The notes beneath the pieces were generated by a model. The model searched no databases and was not told where the DNA came from. It saw only the letters and a list, made by a program, of their open reading frames with translations. A DNA stretch of 64,000 bases from Congregibacter litoralis KT71 (GTDB taxonomy: Bacteria; Pseudomonadota; Gammaproteobacteria; Pseudomonadales; Halieaceae), in contig NZ_CM002299.1 of NCBI RefSeq assembly GCF_000153125.2, positions 3,823,338 to 3,887,337 on the forward strand, in the 5' to 3' direction. Of the stretch, positions 1-10,808 are shown piece by piece. Both the position numbers and the translations under genes were made by a program. The first letter of the stretch is position 1, and every line of letters begins with the position of its first letter.

Positions 1-1
1 T

Positions 2-370
2 CGCATGGGTACGGCGGAGGTAGAAAGTGCCGTGGTACTACATGACAGTATCGCCGAGGCCGCGGTCGTGGGCTTTCCCCATGACATCAAGGGACAGGGA
101 ATTTACTGCTACGTGACACCTATGGAAGGTGTTGAGACCACCGATGCGCTCAAAGCGGAACTGATTCAGCTGTGTGTGGAAGAAATAGGCCCCATTGCCA
201 AGCCAGACGTCATTCAGTGGGCGCCGGGGCTCCCCAAAACCCGTTCGGGCAAAATCATGCGGCGTATCCTGCGCAAGATTGCCGAGAATGAATTGGACAG
301 CCTTGGGGACACGTCCACGCTCGCTGATCCCGGCGTTGTGGATGAGCTGATAAAAAACCGCGCGGGCTAG
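2..370 (+). CDS. acs: acetyl-CoA synthetase, C-terminal fragment (5' end outside window)
   Basis: This is the last ~122 codons of an AMP-forming acetyl-CoA synthetase, which activates acetate through acetyl-AMP to acetyl-CoA in the cytoplasm. The reading frame is open back to the window edge, and the first visible residues ([10 protein letters not shown]) are the conserved hinge into the mobile C-terminal domain. The A10 motif [11 protein letters not shown] holds the catalytic lysine that is reversibly acetylated in this family. The end (DELIKNR) matches usual Acs tails. The gene runs convergently with the glycosyltransferase, 69 bp away. The fragment is certain to be an adenylate-forming ligase; Acs rather than propionyl-CoA synthetase is very likely. 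Confidence 0.93.
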   Translation, partial: RMGTAEVESAVVLHDSIAEAAVVGFPHDIKGQGIYCYVTPMEGVETTDALKAELIQLCVEEIGPIAKPDVIQWAPGLPKTRSGKIMRRILRKIAENELDSLGDTSTLADPGVVDELIKNRAG

Positions 371-439
371 ACATAGCAGGCTGGACGTAAAAAGAGCACG
401 GTAGGACCCGCCGGGATCCGGGGGTTTCACCGTCGGCCG

Positions 440-1432
440 CTAGTTCTTGAGAAACTCGATGTTTCGTCGGATTGTCTCATCGGTCTGAGGCCCCATACCC
501 CCGAGGGCCAGACACTCTTCCAATAAACTCGCGGCTCTGGGTTTATCACCACTGCGTACCGCCAAATTGGCAAGGTTGAGGCAGAGGGAAGTCGTGCGCT
601 GCCCGTCATCGTAGAGACGCCGGTACAGGTCCTGGGCTTCGCCATAGTTACCATGCCGATAAGCGGCCTCGGCGGCACCCTCAAGACTGCGTGACGGCTC
701 ATAACCCAGCTCTGCGGCGCGCCGAAGATAACGGTTAGCCTTGGCGTAATCCTCTGCAAAGTACATAGCTGCTGAACCCGCCATGGAAAGCAAGCGACCG
801 TCTTCCTTAAAGTACGGCTCGTTTTCCATCATAGAGAGGTAGCGGAGAGCTCGATCCTTTTTAGGCCTTTCGGGGTTAGCTTCGCCATAATGATGAATGA
901 TGGCGTCGAGGGTCCCGCGCCGTGAATCCACAATCGAGCCATCGACGATTTCATGAACACCTCCCTCATAACGGATATCGTCCCGGGCTCGGAAAAGCTT
1001 CATTATCGGGTGAAGAGCATAGCCGGCATAGCCACGAGACATAGAGTCGTCCGGCGTCGCTAAAATAAAATCACTCCGCGTAGTGTTAGACGTGTAATTA
1101 CGGGTGGTCAGATAGAAACCGTCAAACGCTGTGGTTGCCATGGCCTCTCTAAGCCTGGGATAGTCCTCGGCGGCGATGCGCTCATCGGCATCGAGCACCA
1201 GGATCCAGTCTCCCGTCGCAGCGGCGAGACCCGCATTGCGCGCGGCAGAGAAGTTTTCAATCCATTCAAAGTCCAGCAGGGTATCCGCATAGCGCGCAGC
1301 AATGTCGCGGGTGCCGTCGGTGGACCCGGTGTCCACTACGACGATCTCATCCACGTGAGGTGCGGCGGCGGCGAGACACTCCTCAATAAAGAAGGCCTCG
1401 TCCTTGACGATCATGCACAGGGATAGTCGCAT
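440..1432 (-). CDS. family 2 glycosyltransferase with C-terminal TPR-like repeats
   Basis: This is a 330-residue cytoplasmic glycosyltransferase. The GT-A fold opens with LSLCMIVKDE (residues 3-12), followed by the nucleotide-binding VVVDTGSTDGT (31-41) and a metal-binding DAD at 81-83. Residues ~220-330 form helical TPR-like repeats rich in Ala and Tyr. The layout resembles the SunS/WaaE-like 'glycosyltransferase plus TPR' proteins, which modify proteins or surface glycans; acceptor and sugar are not predictable. I chose the ATG at 1432 because the family begins at MRLSL; a TTG at 1441 would add three residues. It lies downstream of the pnp terminator, so it probably has its own promoter. 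Confidence 0.8.
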   Translation of the reverse strand: MRLSLCMIVKDEAFFIEECLAAAAPHVDEIVVVDTGSTDGTRDIAARYADTLLDFEWIENFSAARNAGLAAATGDWILVLDADERIAAEDYPRLREAMATTAFDGFYLTTRNYTSNTTRSDFILATPDDSMSRGYAGYALHPIMKLFRARDDIRYEGGVHEIVDGSIVDSRRGTLDAIIHHYGEANPERPKKDRALRYLSMMENEPYFKEDGRLLSMAGSAAMYFAEDYAKANRYLRRAAELGYEPSRSLEGAAEAAYRHGNYGEAQDLYRRLYDDGQRTTSLCLNLANLAVRSGDKPRAASLLEECLALGGMGPQTDETIRRNIEFLKN

Positions 1433-1491
1433 CGCTAACAACGTCGGAAAGTCATGAATAAGGGATAGGAACTATAAAACACCGGGCAAGA

Positions 1492-1515
1492 AAAAGGGCG
1501 CCGAAGCGCCCTTTT
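1492..1515 (-). terminator. Rho-independent terminator after pnp
   Basis: A perfect 10-bp inverted repeat (AAAAGGGCGC, loop of four, GCGCCCTTTT) lies 21 bp past the pnp stop codon. Read on the minus strand it has a GC-rich stem and a T-run, as expected for the end of the rimP-to-pnp transcription unit. Confidence 0.85.
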
Positions 1516-1536
1516 ACCATCGCCTGAACGACAGTT

Positions 1537-3651
1537 TTACTCGTCGCCGGCAGACTCCGCAGGCGCTTCGTCTTCAAGAAGCTCCTTGATAGACAGCTTG
1601 ATACGACCGCGCTGATCCACATCCAGAACCTTAACGCGAACTTCCTCGCCTTCTTTCAGGTGATCTGACACATTCTCGACCCGCTCGTTGGCAATCTGCG
1701 AAATGTGCAGCAGTCCATCCTTACCCGGGAGGATGTTCACGAAGGCACCAAAGTCGACGATTCGCTCGACCTTACCGGTGTAAATCGCACCGACTTCCGC
1801 CTCGGCCGTGATCTCTTCGATCAGTGCTACGGCTTTATCCCGGGACGCCTGATCCTGACCAAAGACACGCACCGTGCCATCGTCTTCAATATCGACGGTC
1901 GCACCCGATTGCTCGGTAATGGACCGAATCATCGCGCCACCCTTGCCGATGATGTCACGGATCTTGTCCGCATCCACCTTCAGGGTCACCATGCTCGGCG
2001 CATTCTCTGAAGTCACTTCCCGCGGCGCATCAAGCACTGCGTTCATCTGACCCAGGATATGCAAACGGGCCTGCATGGCCTGCTCCAGAGCAATCTCCAT
2101 GATCTGCTCGGTGATACCTTCGATCTTGATATCCATCTGCAGCGCGGTAACACCGTTGGCAGTACCGGCAACCTTGAAATCCATGTCGCCAAGATGATCC
2201 TCGTCACCGAGAATATCCGTGAGAACTGCAAACTGATTGCCTTCTTTCACCAGGCCCATGGCGATCCCGGCAACGGGCGCCTTGAGGGGCACACCGGCCG
2301 TCATCATGGCCAGGGATCCCACGCAAACAGACGCCATGGAGCTGGAGCCGTTGGATTCCGTAATCTCCGACACAACGCGAATCGTGTAGGGAAACTCCTC
2401 AAGATCCGGCAGCACCGCCGCAAGACCACGACGGGCCAGGCGACCGTGACCAATTTCCCGACGGCTGGTAAAGCCCACACGTCCGGCTTCGCCCACGGAA
2501 TAGGGAGGAAAGTTGTAATGCAGCATGAAGGGGTCGCGACGCTCGCCTTCCAGCGCATCGATAATCTGCGCATCACGGGTCGAACCCAGGGTAACCGCGC
2601 CAATGGCCTGAGTCTCACCACGGGTAAACAGGGCGGAACCGTGCGCCTTGGACAGAATATCGACCTCACAGGCAATTTGACGCACCGTGCGGGTATCCCG
2701 ACCGTCGATACGCGGCTCACCGGCAATGATGCGATTTCGCACCAGGGCCTTTTCGACTTTCTTGAAGTAGTCCTTCACCAGATCGGCACTGGGACCGTCT
2801 TCCGTGGCCAGCTCGGCCACACAGGCATCGCGAATCTCGCCAACGCGCGCGTAGCGCTCTGCTTTATCGGTGATGCGGTAAGCCTCACCCAGGTCACCCT
2901 TGACCTTGTCCGTAACCGCAGAGAGCAGGGCCTCGTCCGTGGCAGGTGCCTGCCAGTCCCAGCTGGGCTTGCCAGCTTCGGCTGCGAGTTCCTGTACCGC
3001 CTTGATCACCACCTGCATTTCCTGATGGGCGAACAGAACCGCGCCCAGCATCTGATCTTCTGTCAGCTGATCTGCCTGGGACTCCACCATGAGCACGGCA
3101 TCCTGCGTACCGGCAACAACCATCTCCAACTTGCTGTTCGGAAGCTGATCATAGGTCGGGTTCAGGATGTAACCTTCAGACTCATTAAAGCCAACGCGTG
3201 CGGCACCGATGGGCCCATTGAAGGGGCAACCGGAAATGGCCAGCGCGGCGGAGGTGCCGATCATGGCGGGAATATCGGGATCGATGTGCTTGTCGGCAGA
3301 CATCACGGTGCAGATGACCTGCACTTCATTCATGAAACCATCGGCAAACAGGGGACGAATCGGACGATCAATCAGCCGTGAAGTCAGCGTCTCTTTCTCA
3401 CTGGGACGGGCTTCGCGCTTGAAAAAACCACCGGGGATTTTACCCACGGAGTAGGCTTTCTCGATGTAGTGCACGGCCAGAGGGAAAAAGTCCCGGCCTT
3501 CGCGGGCGGTTTTCTCGGCAACAACGGTCACCAGAACACTGGTATTTTCTACGGTAACAAGAACTGCGCCGGTCGCCTGACGGGCAATACGGCCTGTTTC
3601 CAGCGTGACGGTATGGCCGCCATACTGAAAGGTTTTAGTAACTGGGTTCAC
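1537..3651 (-). CDS. pnp: polynucleotide phosphorylase
   Basis: This 704-residue enzyme is a phosphorolytic 3'-5' exoribonuclease and the usual RNase E degradosome partner. It has two RNase PH domains (about 1-215 and 310-545) separated by a helical domain, then a KH domain (GKGG near 565) and an S1 domain ([11 protein letters not shown], about 625-690), which is the full canonical layout and length. The start is a GTG ([11 protein letters not shown]) with GGAG eight bases upstream; no ATG fits. It follows rpsO, as in other gammaproteobacteria. The rpsO hairpin in the 58-bp gap corresponds to the region where E. coli pnp is autoregulated by RNase III cleavage; that regulation is inferred here. 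Confidence 0.98.
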   Translation of the reverse strand: MNPVTKTFQYGGHTVTLETGRIARQATGAVLVTVENTSVLVTVVAEKTAREGRDFFPLAVHYIEKAYSVGKIPGGFFKREARPSEKETLTSRLIDRPIRPLFADGFMNEVQVICTVMSADKHIDPDIPAMIGTSAALAISGCPFNGPIGAARVGFNESEGYILNPTYDQLPNSKLEMVVAGTQDAVLMVESQADQLTEDQMLGAVLFAHQEMQVVIKAVQELAAEAGKPSWDWQAPATDEALLSAVTDKVKGDLGEAYRITDKAERYARVGEIRDACVAELATEDGPSADLVKDYFKKVEKALVRNRIIAGEPRIDGRDTRTVRQIACEVDILSKAHGSALFTRGETQAIGAVTLGSTRDAQIIDALEGERRDPFMLHYNFPPYSVGEAGRVGFTSRREIGHGRLARRGLAAVLPDLEEFPYTIRVVSEITESNGSSSMASVCVGSLAMMTAGVPLKAPVAGIAMGLVKEGNQFAVLTDILGDEDHLGDMDFKVAGTANGVTALQMDIKIEGITEQIMEIALEQAMQARLHILGQMNAVLDAPREVTSENAPSMVTLKVDADKIRDIIGKGGAMIRSITEQSGATVDIEDDGTVRVFGQDQASRDKAVALIEEITAEAEVGAIYTGKVERIVDFGAFVNILPGKDGLLHISQIANERVENVSDHLKEGEEVRVKVLDVDQRGRIKLSIKELLEDEAPAESAGDE

Positions 3652-3675
3652 AATTTATCTCCAATTCAATATAAA

Positions 3676-3701
3676 ACGACCGGAGCCCATGCCCCGGTCG
3701 T
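3676..3701 (-). terminator. rpsO-pnp intercistronic hairpin (partial terminator)
   Basis: An 8-bp perfect stem (ACGACCGG / CCGGTCGT, 10-base loop) on the minus strand is followed by TTTTATATT and lies between the rpsO stop and the pnp start. Position and form match the leaky rpsO terminator/processing site of enterobacteria. Confidence 0.7.
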
Positions 3702-3709
3702 GTCAGCGT

Positions 3710-3979
3710 TTATCGACGTAGGCCGAGTCGCTTGATCAGTTCAGCGTAGCGCGCTGAATCTTTTCGCTTGAGGTAATCCAGCAGATTCCGCCGCTGGTTG
3801 ACCATGCGGATAAGTCCCCGGCGCGAATGATGATCCTGCTTATGGGACTCGAAGTGATCGCGAAGCTGCTCAATGTTTGCGGTGAGCAGAGCTACCTGTA
3901 CTTCCGGAGAACCGGTGTCGCCTTCGCTTTGCTGATAATCACGGACGATTTCCGCTTTACGTTCTGCGTTTAAAGCCAT
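3710..3979 (-). CDS. rpsO: 30S ribosomal protein S15
   Basis: This 89-residue protein is a primary 16S rRNA-binding protein needed for assembly of the small-subunit platform. The sequence is a near-textbook S15: [12 protein letters not shown] start, [19 protein letters not shown] in the centre (the rRNA-contacting loop), and the basic end RLGLRR. Length is exactly that of the family. It sits between truB and pnp in the conserved order. The 153-bp gap before it, which contains a hairpin with a T-run, suggests its own promoter and possible translational autoregulation as in E. coli. Confidence 0.99.
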   Translation of the reverse strand: MALNAERKAEIVRDYQQSEGDTGSPEVQVALLTANIEQLRDHFESHKQDHHSRRGLIRMVNQRRNLLDYLKRKDSARYAELIKRLGLRR

Positions 3980-4057
3980 TTCAATTTCCTTTTGATAATC
4001 TGCTCTGGCACCTCTGGGGCCGATTTTCTACCGGCAACAAAGAGGTCAACCAACCCA

Positions 4058-4096
4058 TAAAAAGAGCCTGTCCGTGCAGATTGACAGACAGGTTCT
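4058..4096 (-). terminator. possible terminator between truB and rpsO
   Basis: On the minus strand AGAACCTGTC pairs with GACAGGCTCT (one A-C mismatch, 14-base loop) and is followed by TTTTT. It would partially separate rpsO-pnp transcription from the upstream rimP-truB unit. Confidence 0.5.
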
Positions 4097-4132
4097 CGTC
4101 AGCGTCTGCAGAAACACGGGCGTTTTACCCGC

Positions 4133-5062
4133 TTATCCACCGCTGACAACCAGTCGACGGGGCGCAACGCGCCCGTCGTCCAGAATTTCTCCAAGCCCCA
4201 GAAACTCACCGGTCTCCAAAGCGACGCGCACCATACCATCACAGGGCGCATTTGGCACTAGCACCGGCTGACCCTGCCGCAGGTAAAACCCACTGGATTC
4301 GGGCAGTTTCAGCAGGGGCATGTGAGCCACTGCCGTATCTGTGGGCTGCAGGAGTGCGTCCATCCCCGCCAGATCCTTGTGCTCATGTAAGGCTTCCAGC
4401 GTACCCATAGTTACGCACTGGTCCAGGGCAAAAGGACCCGCCTTGATTCGCCGCAATGCTGATACATGGCCGCCCACGCCCAGCCGTTCGCCAAGATCCA
4501 TGGCCAGAGAGCGCACATAGGTACCCTTGCTGCATAAGATGCGCACATCCGCCTCGGCCCGCGCACCGGGACGGAATGCCAGAAGCTCCAGGGACTTTAC
4601 GGTCACGGCGCGTGGCTGCCGCTCTACCTCAATCCCCGCCCGGGCTAATTTGTAGAGCGGTTTACCATCACGCTTGATGGCCGAGTACATGGGCGGCAGC
4701 TGCTCAATAGCACCGCGAAAGGCATTCAAGGCCTCCTCGATCGTCGCTTTGTCGAGGTGCCCGGCATCAGCTTCCCCTACGGTCTCGCCTTCGGCGTCCC
4801 CGGTCTCTGTGCTTTGGCCAAGGCAGAAAGTGCTCTCGTAGCCCTTCTCCGCATCCAGGAGGTACTGGGAAAACTTGGTGGCCTCGCCAAAGCAGAGCGG
4901 TAAAACACCGGTGGCGAGGGGATCGAGACTCCCCGTGTGCCCCGCCTTCGCCGCCGAAAACAGCCACTTACAGCGCTGCAGGGCCTGATTGGAGCTCATG
5001 CCCAGGGGTTTATCGAGAAGAAGAATGCCGGAGACTGCTCGACCACGGCGCCGTCGCGCCAT
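4133..5062 (-). CDS. truB: tRNA pseudouridine-55 synthase
   Basis: This 309-residue enzyme makes pseudouridine 55 in the T-loop of nearly all elongator tRNAs. The catalytic aspartate is D47 in GSLDPLATG; the N-terminal [14 protein letters not shown] motif is also diagnostic. The C-terminal third (from about 245) matches the TruB C-terminal domain found in gammaproteobacteria. It starts 2 bp after the rbfA stop, so the two are translationally linked. Both act on structured RNA during ribosome and tRNA maturation. Confidence 0.97.
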   Translation of the reverse strand: MARRRRGRAVSGILLLDKPLGMSSNQALQRCKWLFSAAKAGHTGSLDPLATGVLPLCFGEATKFSQYLLDAEKGYESTFCLGQSTETGDAEGETVGEADAGHLDKATIEEALNAFRGAIEQLPPMYSAIKRDGKPLYKLARAGIEVERQPRAVTVKSLELLAFRPGARAEADVRILCSKGTYVRSLAMDLGERLGVGGHVSALRRIKAGPFALDQCVTMGTLEALHEHKDLAGMDALLQPTDTAVAHMPLLKLPESSGFYLRQGQPVLVPNAPCDGMVRVALETGEFLGLGEILDDGRVAPRRLVVSGG

Positions 5063-5064
5063 GC

Positions 5065-5502
5065 TCAGTTGACTCCGCTCGGACCGCTAGTGTCGGACTC
5101 GTCAGCGGCGTCGACAGGGTCGGGGAGATCCGCGTAACGGCGATCATCGGCCGTGCGGGCACGATGGATAAGTGCCTCGAGATCCCTGCCCCTACCCACA
5201 CTGCTGTCAAACACAAAGCGCAGCTTGGGTACGCTGCGCATGGAGGCATCCCGGGCAAGGGCTGAGCGCAGAAAACCCGCCGCGTTGTTGAGCACGTCGG
5301 TGCAGGGTTTTGCCTCCTCGGCCGTATCAGAGCCCAGCAAGGTAAAGTGCACCCGGGCATGGGAGATATCCCGACTGACATCCACGGCGGTAATGCTCAC
5401 CATGCCAAGGCGGGGGTCGCGCACTTCCCGCTGAATGATCAACGCAAGCTCGCGGCGCAGGTAATCACCTACGCGCTCGGTGCGACTAAACTCTTTGGCC
5501 AT
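5065..5502 (-). CDS. rbfA: 30S ribosome-binding factor A
   Basis: This 145-residue KH-type assembly factor binds the 30S subunit near the 5' end of 16S rRNA during late maturation. It begins [20 protein letters not shown] and keeps the family signature [20 protein letters not shown] (written here in part, residues ~26-45). The tail after residue ~118 is acidic and disordered ([13 protein letters not shown]), longer than the compact core. It is 26 bp after infB and 2 bp before truB, in the standard operon. Confidence 0.96.
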   Translation of the reverse strand: MAKEFSRTERVGDYLRRELALIIQREVRDPRLGMVSITAVDVSRDISHARVHFTLLGSDTAEEAKPCTDVLNNAAGFLRSALARDASMRSVPKLRFVFDSSVGRGRDLEALIHRARTADDRRYADLPDPVDAADESDTSGPSGVN

Positions 5503-5528
5503 GGCAACAGGGGAAGCGCGACAGTCCG

Positions 5529-8159
5529 TTACAGACTGCGCGCTATCTCGCGAACCTCAAAGACTTCGATCTGATCGCCCACTTTGACATCGGTGTAATT
5601 CTTCACACCGATACCACACTCGACGCCATTACGTACCTCGTTGGCGTCATCCTTGAAGCGCCGCAGGGATTCAAGCTCACCCTGGTAGATCACGACATTG
5701 TCGCGCAGCACGCGGATGGGCTTGGAGCGGTACACCGTGCCTTCGGTCACCATGCAACCGGCAATCTGGCCAAACTTGGGCGAACGGAATACGTCCCGTA
5801 CCTCGGCAATGCCCACGATTTCTTCGCGCATCTCCGGAGGCAGCATGCCCGACAGGGCCTGCTTCACGTCGTCAATGAGATCGTAGATCACATTGTAGTA
5901 GCGAAGGTCCACACCTTCCGCTTCCACCAGACGGCGCGCGGATGCATCGGCACGCACGTTGAAGCCGAAGACCACGGCCTCAGAGGTCATCGCCAGGTTG
6001 ATATCGGTCTCGGCGATACCACCGACACCGCCGGATACGATATTGACCTGCACCTCGTCATTACCCAGATCCAGCAAGGCCGTCTGCAGGGCCTCGAGGG
6101 AACCGCGCACATCAGCCTTGACCACCACGTTGAGCGTCTTTTTCTCGCCTGCGGTCATGCTCTCAAACATATTGTCGAGCTTGGCTGCCTGCTGACGCTG
6201 AAGCTTGCTGTCACGCATTTTCTCCTGGCGGGAATCCGCCAGCTCGCGCGCACGCTTTTCGTTCTCAAGCACGGCGAACTGGTCGCCGGCATCCGGCGTG
6301 CCATCAAGGCCGAGGATCTCGACGGGAATACTCGGGCCCGCTTCATCAATGGGCTTCCCGTTCTCATCGAGCATGGCGCGCACGCGACCGTAGTGCAGCC
6401 CCGCAAGGCAGATATCACCCTGACGCAAGGTGCCGCTTTGCACCAGCAGCGTCGTTACAGGACCGCGACCCTTGTCCAGACGGGACTCAATAACAATACC
6501 TTGGGCAGGCACTTCGCGAGGGGCCTTGAGCTCGAGGAGCTCGGCCTGCAACAGGATCGCATCCAACAGCGCATCCACGCCATCTCCGGTCAATGCCGAC
6601 ACGGGAATAAACTGATGCTCCCCACCCCACTCCTCGGGAATCACTTCCTGAGCGGCCAATTCGTTCTTGACGCGATCGGGGTCCGCGCCTTCCTTGTCCA
6701 TCTTGTTCACCGCAACAATCAGCGGGACCTCTGCGGCCTTGGAATGTTGCACCGCCTCAATGGTCTGGGGCATCACACCGTCGTCCGCCGCGACTACCAG
6801 AATCACGATATCCGTGCTCTTGGCGCCGCGGGCACGCATGGCCGTAAATGCGGCGTGGCCCGGCGTATCCAGGAAGGAAATCATGCCGTGGTCCGTATCG
6901 ACGTGATAAGCGCCGATGTGCTGGGTGATACCACCCGCCTCGCCCGAGGCAACCTTGGCTTTGCGAATGTAATCAAGGAGCGATGTCTTACCGTGGTCAA
7001 CGTGACCCATAACGGTAACCACCGGCGCCCGGGGCGTCTGCTCGCCTTCATGCATGGCCAGCGCTTCGCTCAGGTTGTCCTCAAGCTCATCCGCACTCAC
7101 CAGCTTGACCTTGTGGCCCAACTCTTCAACCACCAGCGTGGCGGTGTCCTGATCGATCATCTGGTTGATGGTCGCCATGACGCCGAGCTTCATGAGCTCT
7201 TTAATCACGGCACCGGACTTCACCGACATCTGCTGGGCGAGGCCACCGACAGAGATCATGTCCGCCAGCTCTACTTCGTACACCTTCTTAGCTGTGGGCA
7301 TTTCGAATCCGTGTTTGCCATGCTCTTCGTGAGTGGATTTGCCCTTGCGACGGCCGCCGCGACGACGGGGCGCACCGGACTCGGCGGCCTCGAGATCGGA
7401 TAACGACAGGTTGTGACCGCGGTGCTTACCACGCCCAAGGGGCTCGGCGCCCACGCGACCACGGGACTTTTTCTTTCGGGGCTCTTCGCGACCCGGGGCA
7501 GCGGGAGCGTCGTGAAGACGCTTGGGCTTGCGGGCCACATCCGCACTGGGCGCTGACCGCGGCGCCGCGGCTGCTTCTGCAGCTTTGCGCTCCTCTTCGG
7601 CCTTGCGCGCGGCAATCGCCGCTTCCCGGGCAGCAGCTTCCTCCGCTTCCTGCTTCTTGCGGCGCGCCGCAGCTCGCTGACGAAGCACCTCAGGATCCAG
7701 GTCTTTTTCATCTTCGGGCTCGGGCTCAGGCTCGGGCTCCGGTGCGGGCTCGGGTTCCGGCGCCACAACTTCCGGCTCCACAACCTCCTCGACCACGGGC
7801 TCCTCGACAAGATCATCCAGGGCTGCTGAGGGCGTTTCCGCCGCATCCTCTTCCAGAACGTCACGCTTGACGTAGGTGCGCTTTTTTCGCACCTCGACGT
7901 TGACGGTTTTCTTGCCCTGGGAACCGCCGGCACCGCGGAGGGTGCTGATGGTTTTGCGCTTCAAGGTTATGCGCTTGGGGGCCGCGGTGGACTCACCATG
8001 ACTGGCCTTGAGGAATGCCAGCAACGTCTGCTTGTCCTCGTCAGACACGGCCTGCTCTGCCGCACTGTGAGGCAAGCCCGCATCTTTCATCTGCGCCAGC
8101 AAACGCTCTACCGGTGCGCCTACCGTTTCTGCCAGTTGCTCTACTGTTACCTGCGCCAT
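5529..8159 (-). CDS. infB: translation initiation factor IF-2
   Basis: This is an 876-residue GTPase that delivers fMet-tRNA to the 30S subunit. It has an N-terminal IF2N domain (1-50), a long charged Glu/Pro/Arg/Lys linker (about 90-270), a second IF2N (~290-340), then the G domain with [10 protein letters not shown] near 383, DTPGHAAF near 428 and NKMD near 480, and domains II-IV to the end. I start it at [10 protein letters not shown] (ATG at 8157-8159) because IF-2 begins there and GGGAG lies about nine bases upstream; a longer frame to 8231 overlaps nusA and has no family support. It is the centre of the nusA-infB operon. Confidence 0.97.
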   Translation of the reverse strand: MAQVTVEQLAETVGAPVERLLAQMKDAGLPHSAAEQAVSDEDKQTLLAFLKASHGESTAAPKRITLKRKTISTLRGAGGSQGKKTVNVEVRKKRTYVKRDVLEEDAAETPSAALDDLVEEPVVEEVVEPEVVAPEPEPAPEPEPEPEPEDEKDLDPEVLRQRAAARRKKQEAEEAAAREAAIAARKAEEERKAAEAAAAPRSAPSADVARKPKRLHDAPAAPGREEPRKKKSRGRVGAEPLGRGKHRGHNLSLSDLEAAESGAPRRRGGRRKGKSTHEEHGKHGFEMPTAKKVYEVELADMISVGGLAQQMSVKSGAVIKELMKLGVMATINQMIDQDTATLVVEELGHKVKLVSADELEDNLSEALAMHEGEQTPRAPVVTVMGHVDHGKTSLLDYIRKAKVASGEAGGITQHIGAYHVDTDHGMISFLDTPGHAAFTAMRARGAKSTDIVILVVAADDGVMPQTIEAVQHSKAAEVPLIVAVNKMDKEGADPDRVKNELAAQEVIPEEWGGEHQFIPVSALTGDGVDALLDAILLQAELLELKAPREVPAQGIVIESRLDKGRGPVTTLLVQSGTLRQGDICLAGLHYGRVRAMLDENGKPIDEAGPSIPVEILGLDGTPDAGDQFAVLENEKRARELADSRQEKMRDSKLQRQQAAKLDNMFESMTAGEKKTLNVVVKADVRGSLEALQTALLDLGNDEVQVNIVSGGVGGIAETDINLAMTSEAVVFGFNVRADASARRLVEAEGVDLRYYNVIYDLIDDVKQALSGMLPPEMREEIVGIAEVRDVFRSPKFGQIAGCMVTEGTVYRSKPIRVLRDNVVIYQGELESLRRFKDDANEVRNGVECGIGVKNYTDVKVGDQIEVFEVREIARSL

Positions 8160-8211
8160 CGCGCTGTCTCCCTTGTGACCCGTTGACCCTGCTCTACCAT
8201 CAGAGGGGTTA

Positions 8212-9705
8212 TCAGGCCGACTCTTCCTCAAACCACGGCGCGCGAGCAGTCATGATCAGCTCACCAGCGCGCTCTTCGGTCATATCTTCAATATCCATCA
8301 ACTCATCGACGCCCTGCTCTGCCAGATCTTCCATGGTCACGATGCCGCGACTGGAGAGAATAAAGGCGAGATGACGGTCCATACCGTCCATGGTCAGCAG
8401 GTCTTCCGCGGGCTCCTGGGCTCCGAGCTCTTCTTCCGAGGCAATAGCCAGGGTTAGAAGGGCGTCCTTGGCACGAGCGCGAAGCTCCTCCGCGATGTCC
8501 TCATCAAAACCGTCGATGGACGTCATTTCTTCGAGGGGGACATAAGCCACCTCTTCCAGAGTCGTAAAACCCTCATCAACCAGGATGCCGGCGACATCCT
8601 CGTCAACATCCAGCTTGTCCATGAAGGTCTGGATGACCTGTCCGGCTTCGGCTTCCTGCTTCTCGAGCGCCTCGTCGACGCTCATCACGTTGATCGTCCA
8701 GCCCGTCAGTTCGCTCGCCAGACGCACGTTCTGCCCGGCGCGGCCGATGGCCTGAGCAAGATTGTCTTCCGCCACGGCAACGTCCATGGTGACGTTTTCT
8801 TCATCCACAACGATGGATTCGACTTCCGCCGGCGACATGGCGTTAATCACCAGTTGCGCGGGGTTGTCATCCCACAGCACGATGTCGACCCGCTCATTGT
8901 CCAGCTCGTTGGATACGGCCTGCACACGGGATCCGCGCATGCCCACGCAGGCGCCGACGGGATCAATGCGCTGATCGTTGGTCTTTACCGCAATTTTTGC
9001 GCGCGATCCGGGGTCCCGGGCAGCACTGCGAATTTGAATCACTTCTTCGGAAATTTCCGGCACTTCGATCTTAAACAGTTCAATGAGCATTTCCGGGCAG
9101 GCTCGGCTGAGAATCAACTGAGGGCCGCGGGTCTCCGTGCTGATTTCCTTCAAAATGGCCCGCACGCGGTCGTTGATACGGAAAGTTTCCCGTCCGACGA
9201 GTTGCTCCCGGGGCAACAATCCCTCGGCGTTGTTACCCAGATCAACGATGACGTTGTCCCGTGTCACCTTCTTGACCGTGCCCGCAACCAACTCGCCGAC
9301 GCGGCTTTCGTAGAGTTCCACCACCTGTGCACGCTCTGCGTCGCGTACTTTCTGGACGATAACCTGCTTGGCGGTCTGGGCAGCGATGCGTCCGAAGCCG
9401 ACGTTTTCCACTTTCTCTTCATGGACATCGCCGGGCTTCAAGGAAGGATCCTGTTCGATGGCTTCTTCCGTTGTGAACTGGGTGCCCAGGAGTGCCAGCT
9501 CGTCGTCGGGCACTACCAGCCAGCGGCGCACGGTTTCGTAATCGCCGGTCTCACGATCGATGGTGACTTCGATATCGGCGTCTTCGTCGTAACGCTTCTT
9601 GGTGGCCATGGCCAGGGCAGACTCGATCGCCTCAAAGATAATGTCCTCAGACACGCCTTTTTCGTTCGATACCGCTTCTGCAACCAGCAATATTTCTTTT
9701 GTCAT
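8212..9705 (-). CDS. nusA: transcription termination/antitermination factor NusA
   Basis: This 497-residue RNA polymerase-binding protein promotes pausing, termination and antitermination. It has an N-terminal RNAP-binding domain (1-~125), an S1 domain ([18 protein letters not shown], ~137-200), two KH domains (GSRAKIAV and [13 protein letters not shown] regions, ~230-345), and two C-terminal acidic repeats (~365-420 and 440-495) as in E. coli-type NusA. Length is as expected. It lies between rimP and infB. The hairpin just upstream could let NusA adjust its own expression, which is known in E. coli and inferred here. Confidence 0.98.
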   Translation of the reverse strand: MTKEILLVAEAVSNEKGVSEDIIFEAIESALAMATKKRYDEDADIEVTIDRETGDYETVRRWLVVPDDELALLGTQFTTEEAIEQDPSLKPGDVHEEKVENVGFGRIAAQTAKQVIVQKVRDAERAQVVELYESRVGELVAGTVKKVTRDNVIVDLGNNAEGLLPREQLVGRETFRINDRVRAILKEISTETRGPQLILSRACPEMLIELFKIEVPEISEEVIQIRSAARDPGSRAKIAVKTNDQRIDPVGACVGMRGSRVQAVSNELDNERVDIVLWDDNPAQLVINAMSPAEVESIVVDEENVTMDVAVAEDNLAQAIGRAGQNVRLASELTGWTINVMSVDEALEKQEAEAGQVIQTFMDKLDVDEDVAGILVDEGFTTLEEVAYVPLEEMTSIDGFDEDIAEELRARAKDALLTLAIASEEELGAQEPAEDLLTMDGMDRHLAFILSSRGIVTMEDLAEQGVDELMDIEDMTEERAGELIMTARAPWFEEESA

Positions 9706-9730
9706 CGTTCCAAAACCTCGTAACCCTCGT

Positions 9731-9750
9731 AAAAACAGCCCCGGGGGCTG
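9731..9750 (-). terminator. rimP-nusA intercistronic hairpin with T-run
   Basis: Directly after the rimP stop, the minus strand forms CAGCCC / GGGCTG with a 3-base loop followed by TTTTT. The stem is short and probably leaky, so a role as an attenuator before nusA fits better than full termination. Confidence 0.5.
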
Positions 9751-9751
9751 C

Positions 9752-10207
9752 TTATATCCGCAACGTCAGCTGCGCCCGGTCCACGTCGCCGAAGGGCAAC
9801 AGATACTCGTGATCATCCACAAGCAACACTATATCCTCGTCTTCAACACCCCGAAGAATGCCTTTGAACTTGCGCCGTCCCTCAAAGGGGCTACGCAGGC
9901 GCAGCTCAACTTCCTCGCCGACGTACCCCGGATATTGTTCTAATCGAAATAAACGCCGATCAACACCCGGCGACGACACTTCCAGCACGTACTCGCCGCT
10001 GATGGGCTCCTCCACATCAAGAAGCGCACCCACCTGCTCACTCACCGCGGCACAATCGGTGACCTGCACACCGTTCTCAGACTCTATATACAGTCTTAAA
10101 ACGCTGTGCTTGCCTTGAATGAGGTATTCCGTTCCCCATAGTTCAAAGCCCAGGGCCTCAACGGTAGGCGCCAGCAATGCTTGCAGCTTATTTTCCCTTG
10201 CACTCAT
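9752..10207 (-). CDS. rimP: ribosome maturation factor RimP
   Basis: This 151-residue factor is needed for 30S maturation. The N-terminal alpha/beta domain ([19 protein letters not shown], ~6-24) and the conserved SPGVDRRLF near residue 80 identify it. The ATG at 10205-10207 is chosen because AGGAGG lies six bases upstream; an in-frame start at 10255 adds 16 residues without homology. It is first in the rimP-nusA-infB run and follows tRNA-fMet, an arrangement shared with E. coli. Confidence 0.96.
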   Translation of the reverse strand: MSARENKLQALLAPTVEALGFELWGTEYLIQGKHSVLRLYIESENGVQVTDCAAVSEQVGALLDVEEPISGEYVLEVSSPGVDRRLFRLEQYPGYVGEEVELRLRSPFEGRRKFKGILRGVEDEDIVLLVDDHEYLLPFGDVDRAQLTLRI

Positions 10208-10291
10208 CGCCCGCCTCCTGTCGTCCGCCGCAACGACGAATCGCCGCTGATCCATTTACTTTCCGGCCCGCGATACAAACGCGAAGCCAAT

Positions 10292-10317
10292 AAAAAAGCC
10301 CCATAAGGGGCTTTTTT
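10292..10317 (-). terminator. terminator between tRNA-fMet and rimP
   Basis: Perfect 11-bp stem AAAAAAGCCCC / GGGGCTTTTTT with a four-base loop, 37 bp after the tRNA 3' end and 85 bp before the rimP start. It is symmetrical, so it works on either strand, but only minus-strand genes are near. It would cap the tRNA transcript and reduce read-through into rimP-nusA-infB. Confidence 0.85.
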
Positions 10318-10353
10318 AATCACACCGTCGGTCATTGGAGCTAACGGTGTTGT

Positions 10354-10430
<77 letters not shown>

Positions 10431-10563
10431 TCAAAACGTTTCTCTGCGTGTCGACTTGCTTTCTATCTTTCAATCTCTAGTCAACGATGAACACCTGAAC
10501 TACATCGTTAACAAGCGTCGACTCGCGGGGCACTGCCCTAAGCTGCCCCTTGAGAGGCCGCGT

Positions 10564-10592
10564 ATTATATGTGCGGCCTCCCTGTCACGCAA
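10564..10592 (-). promoter_or_regulatory. predicted sigma70 promoter for tRNA-fMet, stringent type
   Basis: Minus strand TTGCGT, 17-base spacer, perfect TATAAT, then a GC-rich discriminator (ACGCGGCC). Such discriminators are typical of stable-RNA promoters under ppGpp control. It lies about 130 bp upstream of the tRNA in the gene-free stretch 10431-10713, in which I see nothing else apart from the hairpin next to tRNA-Leu. Confidence 0.6.
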
Positions 10593-10685
10593 GCTCAGTG
10601 AGCCCGCTTTTGCCAATAAGCGAAAAAATCGCTGATCGGCTTTTACCAACCCAGGCTTTGTTTGTCGTTTGTCCGGGCCTTGCTT

Positions 10686-10708
10686 ATCCGGACGCTGTTC
10701 GTCCGGAT
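10686..10708 (-). other. hairpin just 3' of tRNA-Leu
   Basis: A perfect 8-bp stem (ATCCGGAC / GTCCGGAT, 7-base loop) lies 5 bases beyond the CCA end of tRNA-Leu. There is no T-run, so it is more likely a 3' processing or protective structure than a terminator. Confidence 0.5.
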
Positions 10709-10713
10709 GTTGT

Positions 10714-10799
10714 TGGTGCCGAAGGGGGGACTTGAACCCCCACGCGCATAGCGCACTACCCCCTCAAGATAGCGTGTCTACCAATTCCACCACTTCGGC
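10714..10799 (-). tRNA. tRNA-Leu (GAG)
   Basis: This 86-base class II tRNA encodes CCA. The acceptor stem is GCCGAAG/CTTCGGC; the anticodon loop TTGAGGG gives GAG; a long variable arm (GTGCGCTATGCGCGT) is present. It lies 9 bp after secG, the same secG-leu-tRNA order found in E. coli and Pseudomonas. Confidence 0.97.
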
Positions 10800-10808
10800 A
10801 TTAACTGA

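Noticed and set aside
2059..3381. Long plus-strand open frame (440 codons) inside pnp
   Set aside because: It is antisense to a fully conserved gene; its composition (His, Gly, Arg, Leu-rich) is a GC-codon shadow with no domain.
8160..8231. N-terminal extension of IF-2 by 24 residues
   Set aside because: Overlaps nusA, has no homology, and the ATG at 8159 has a good ribosome-binding site.
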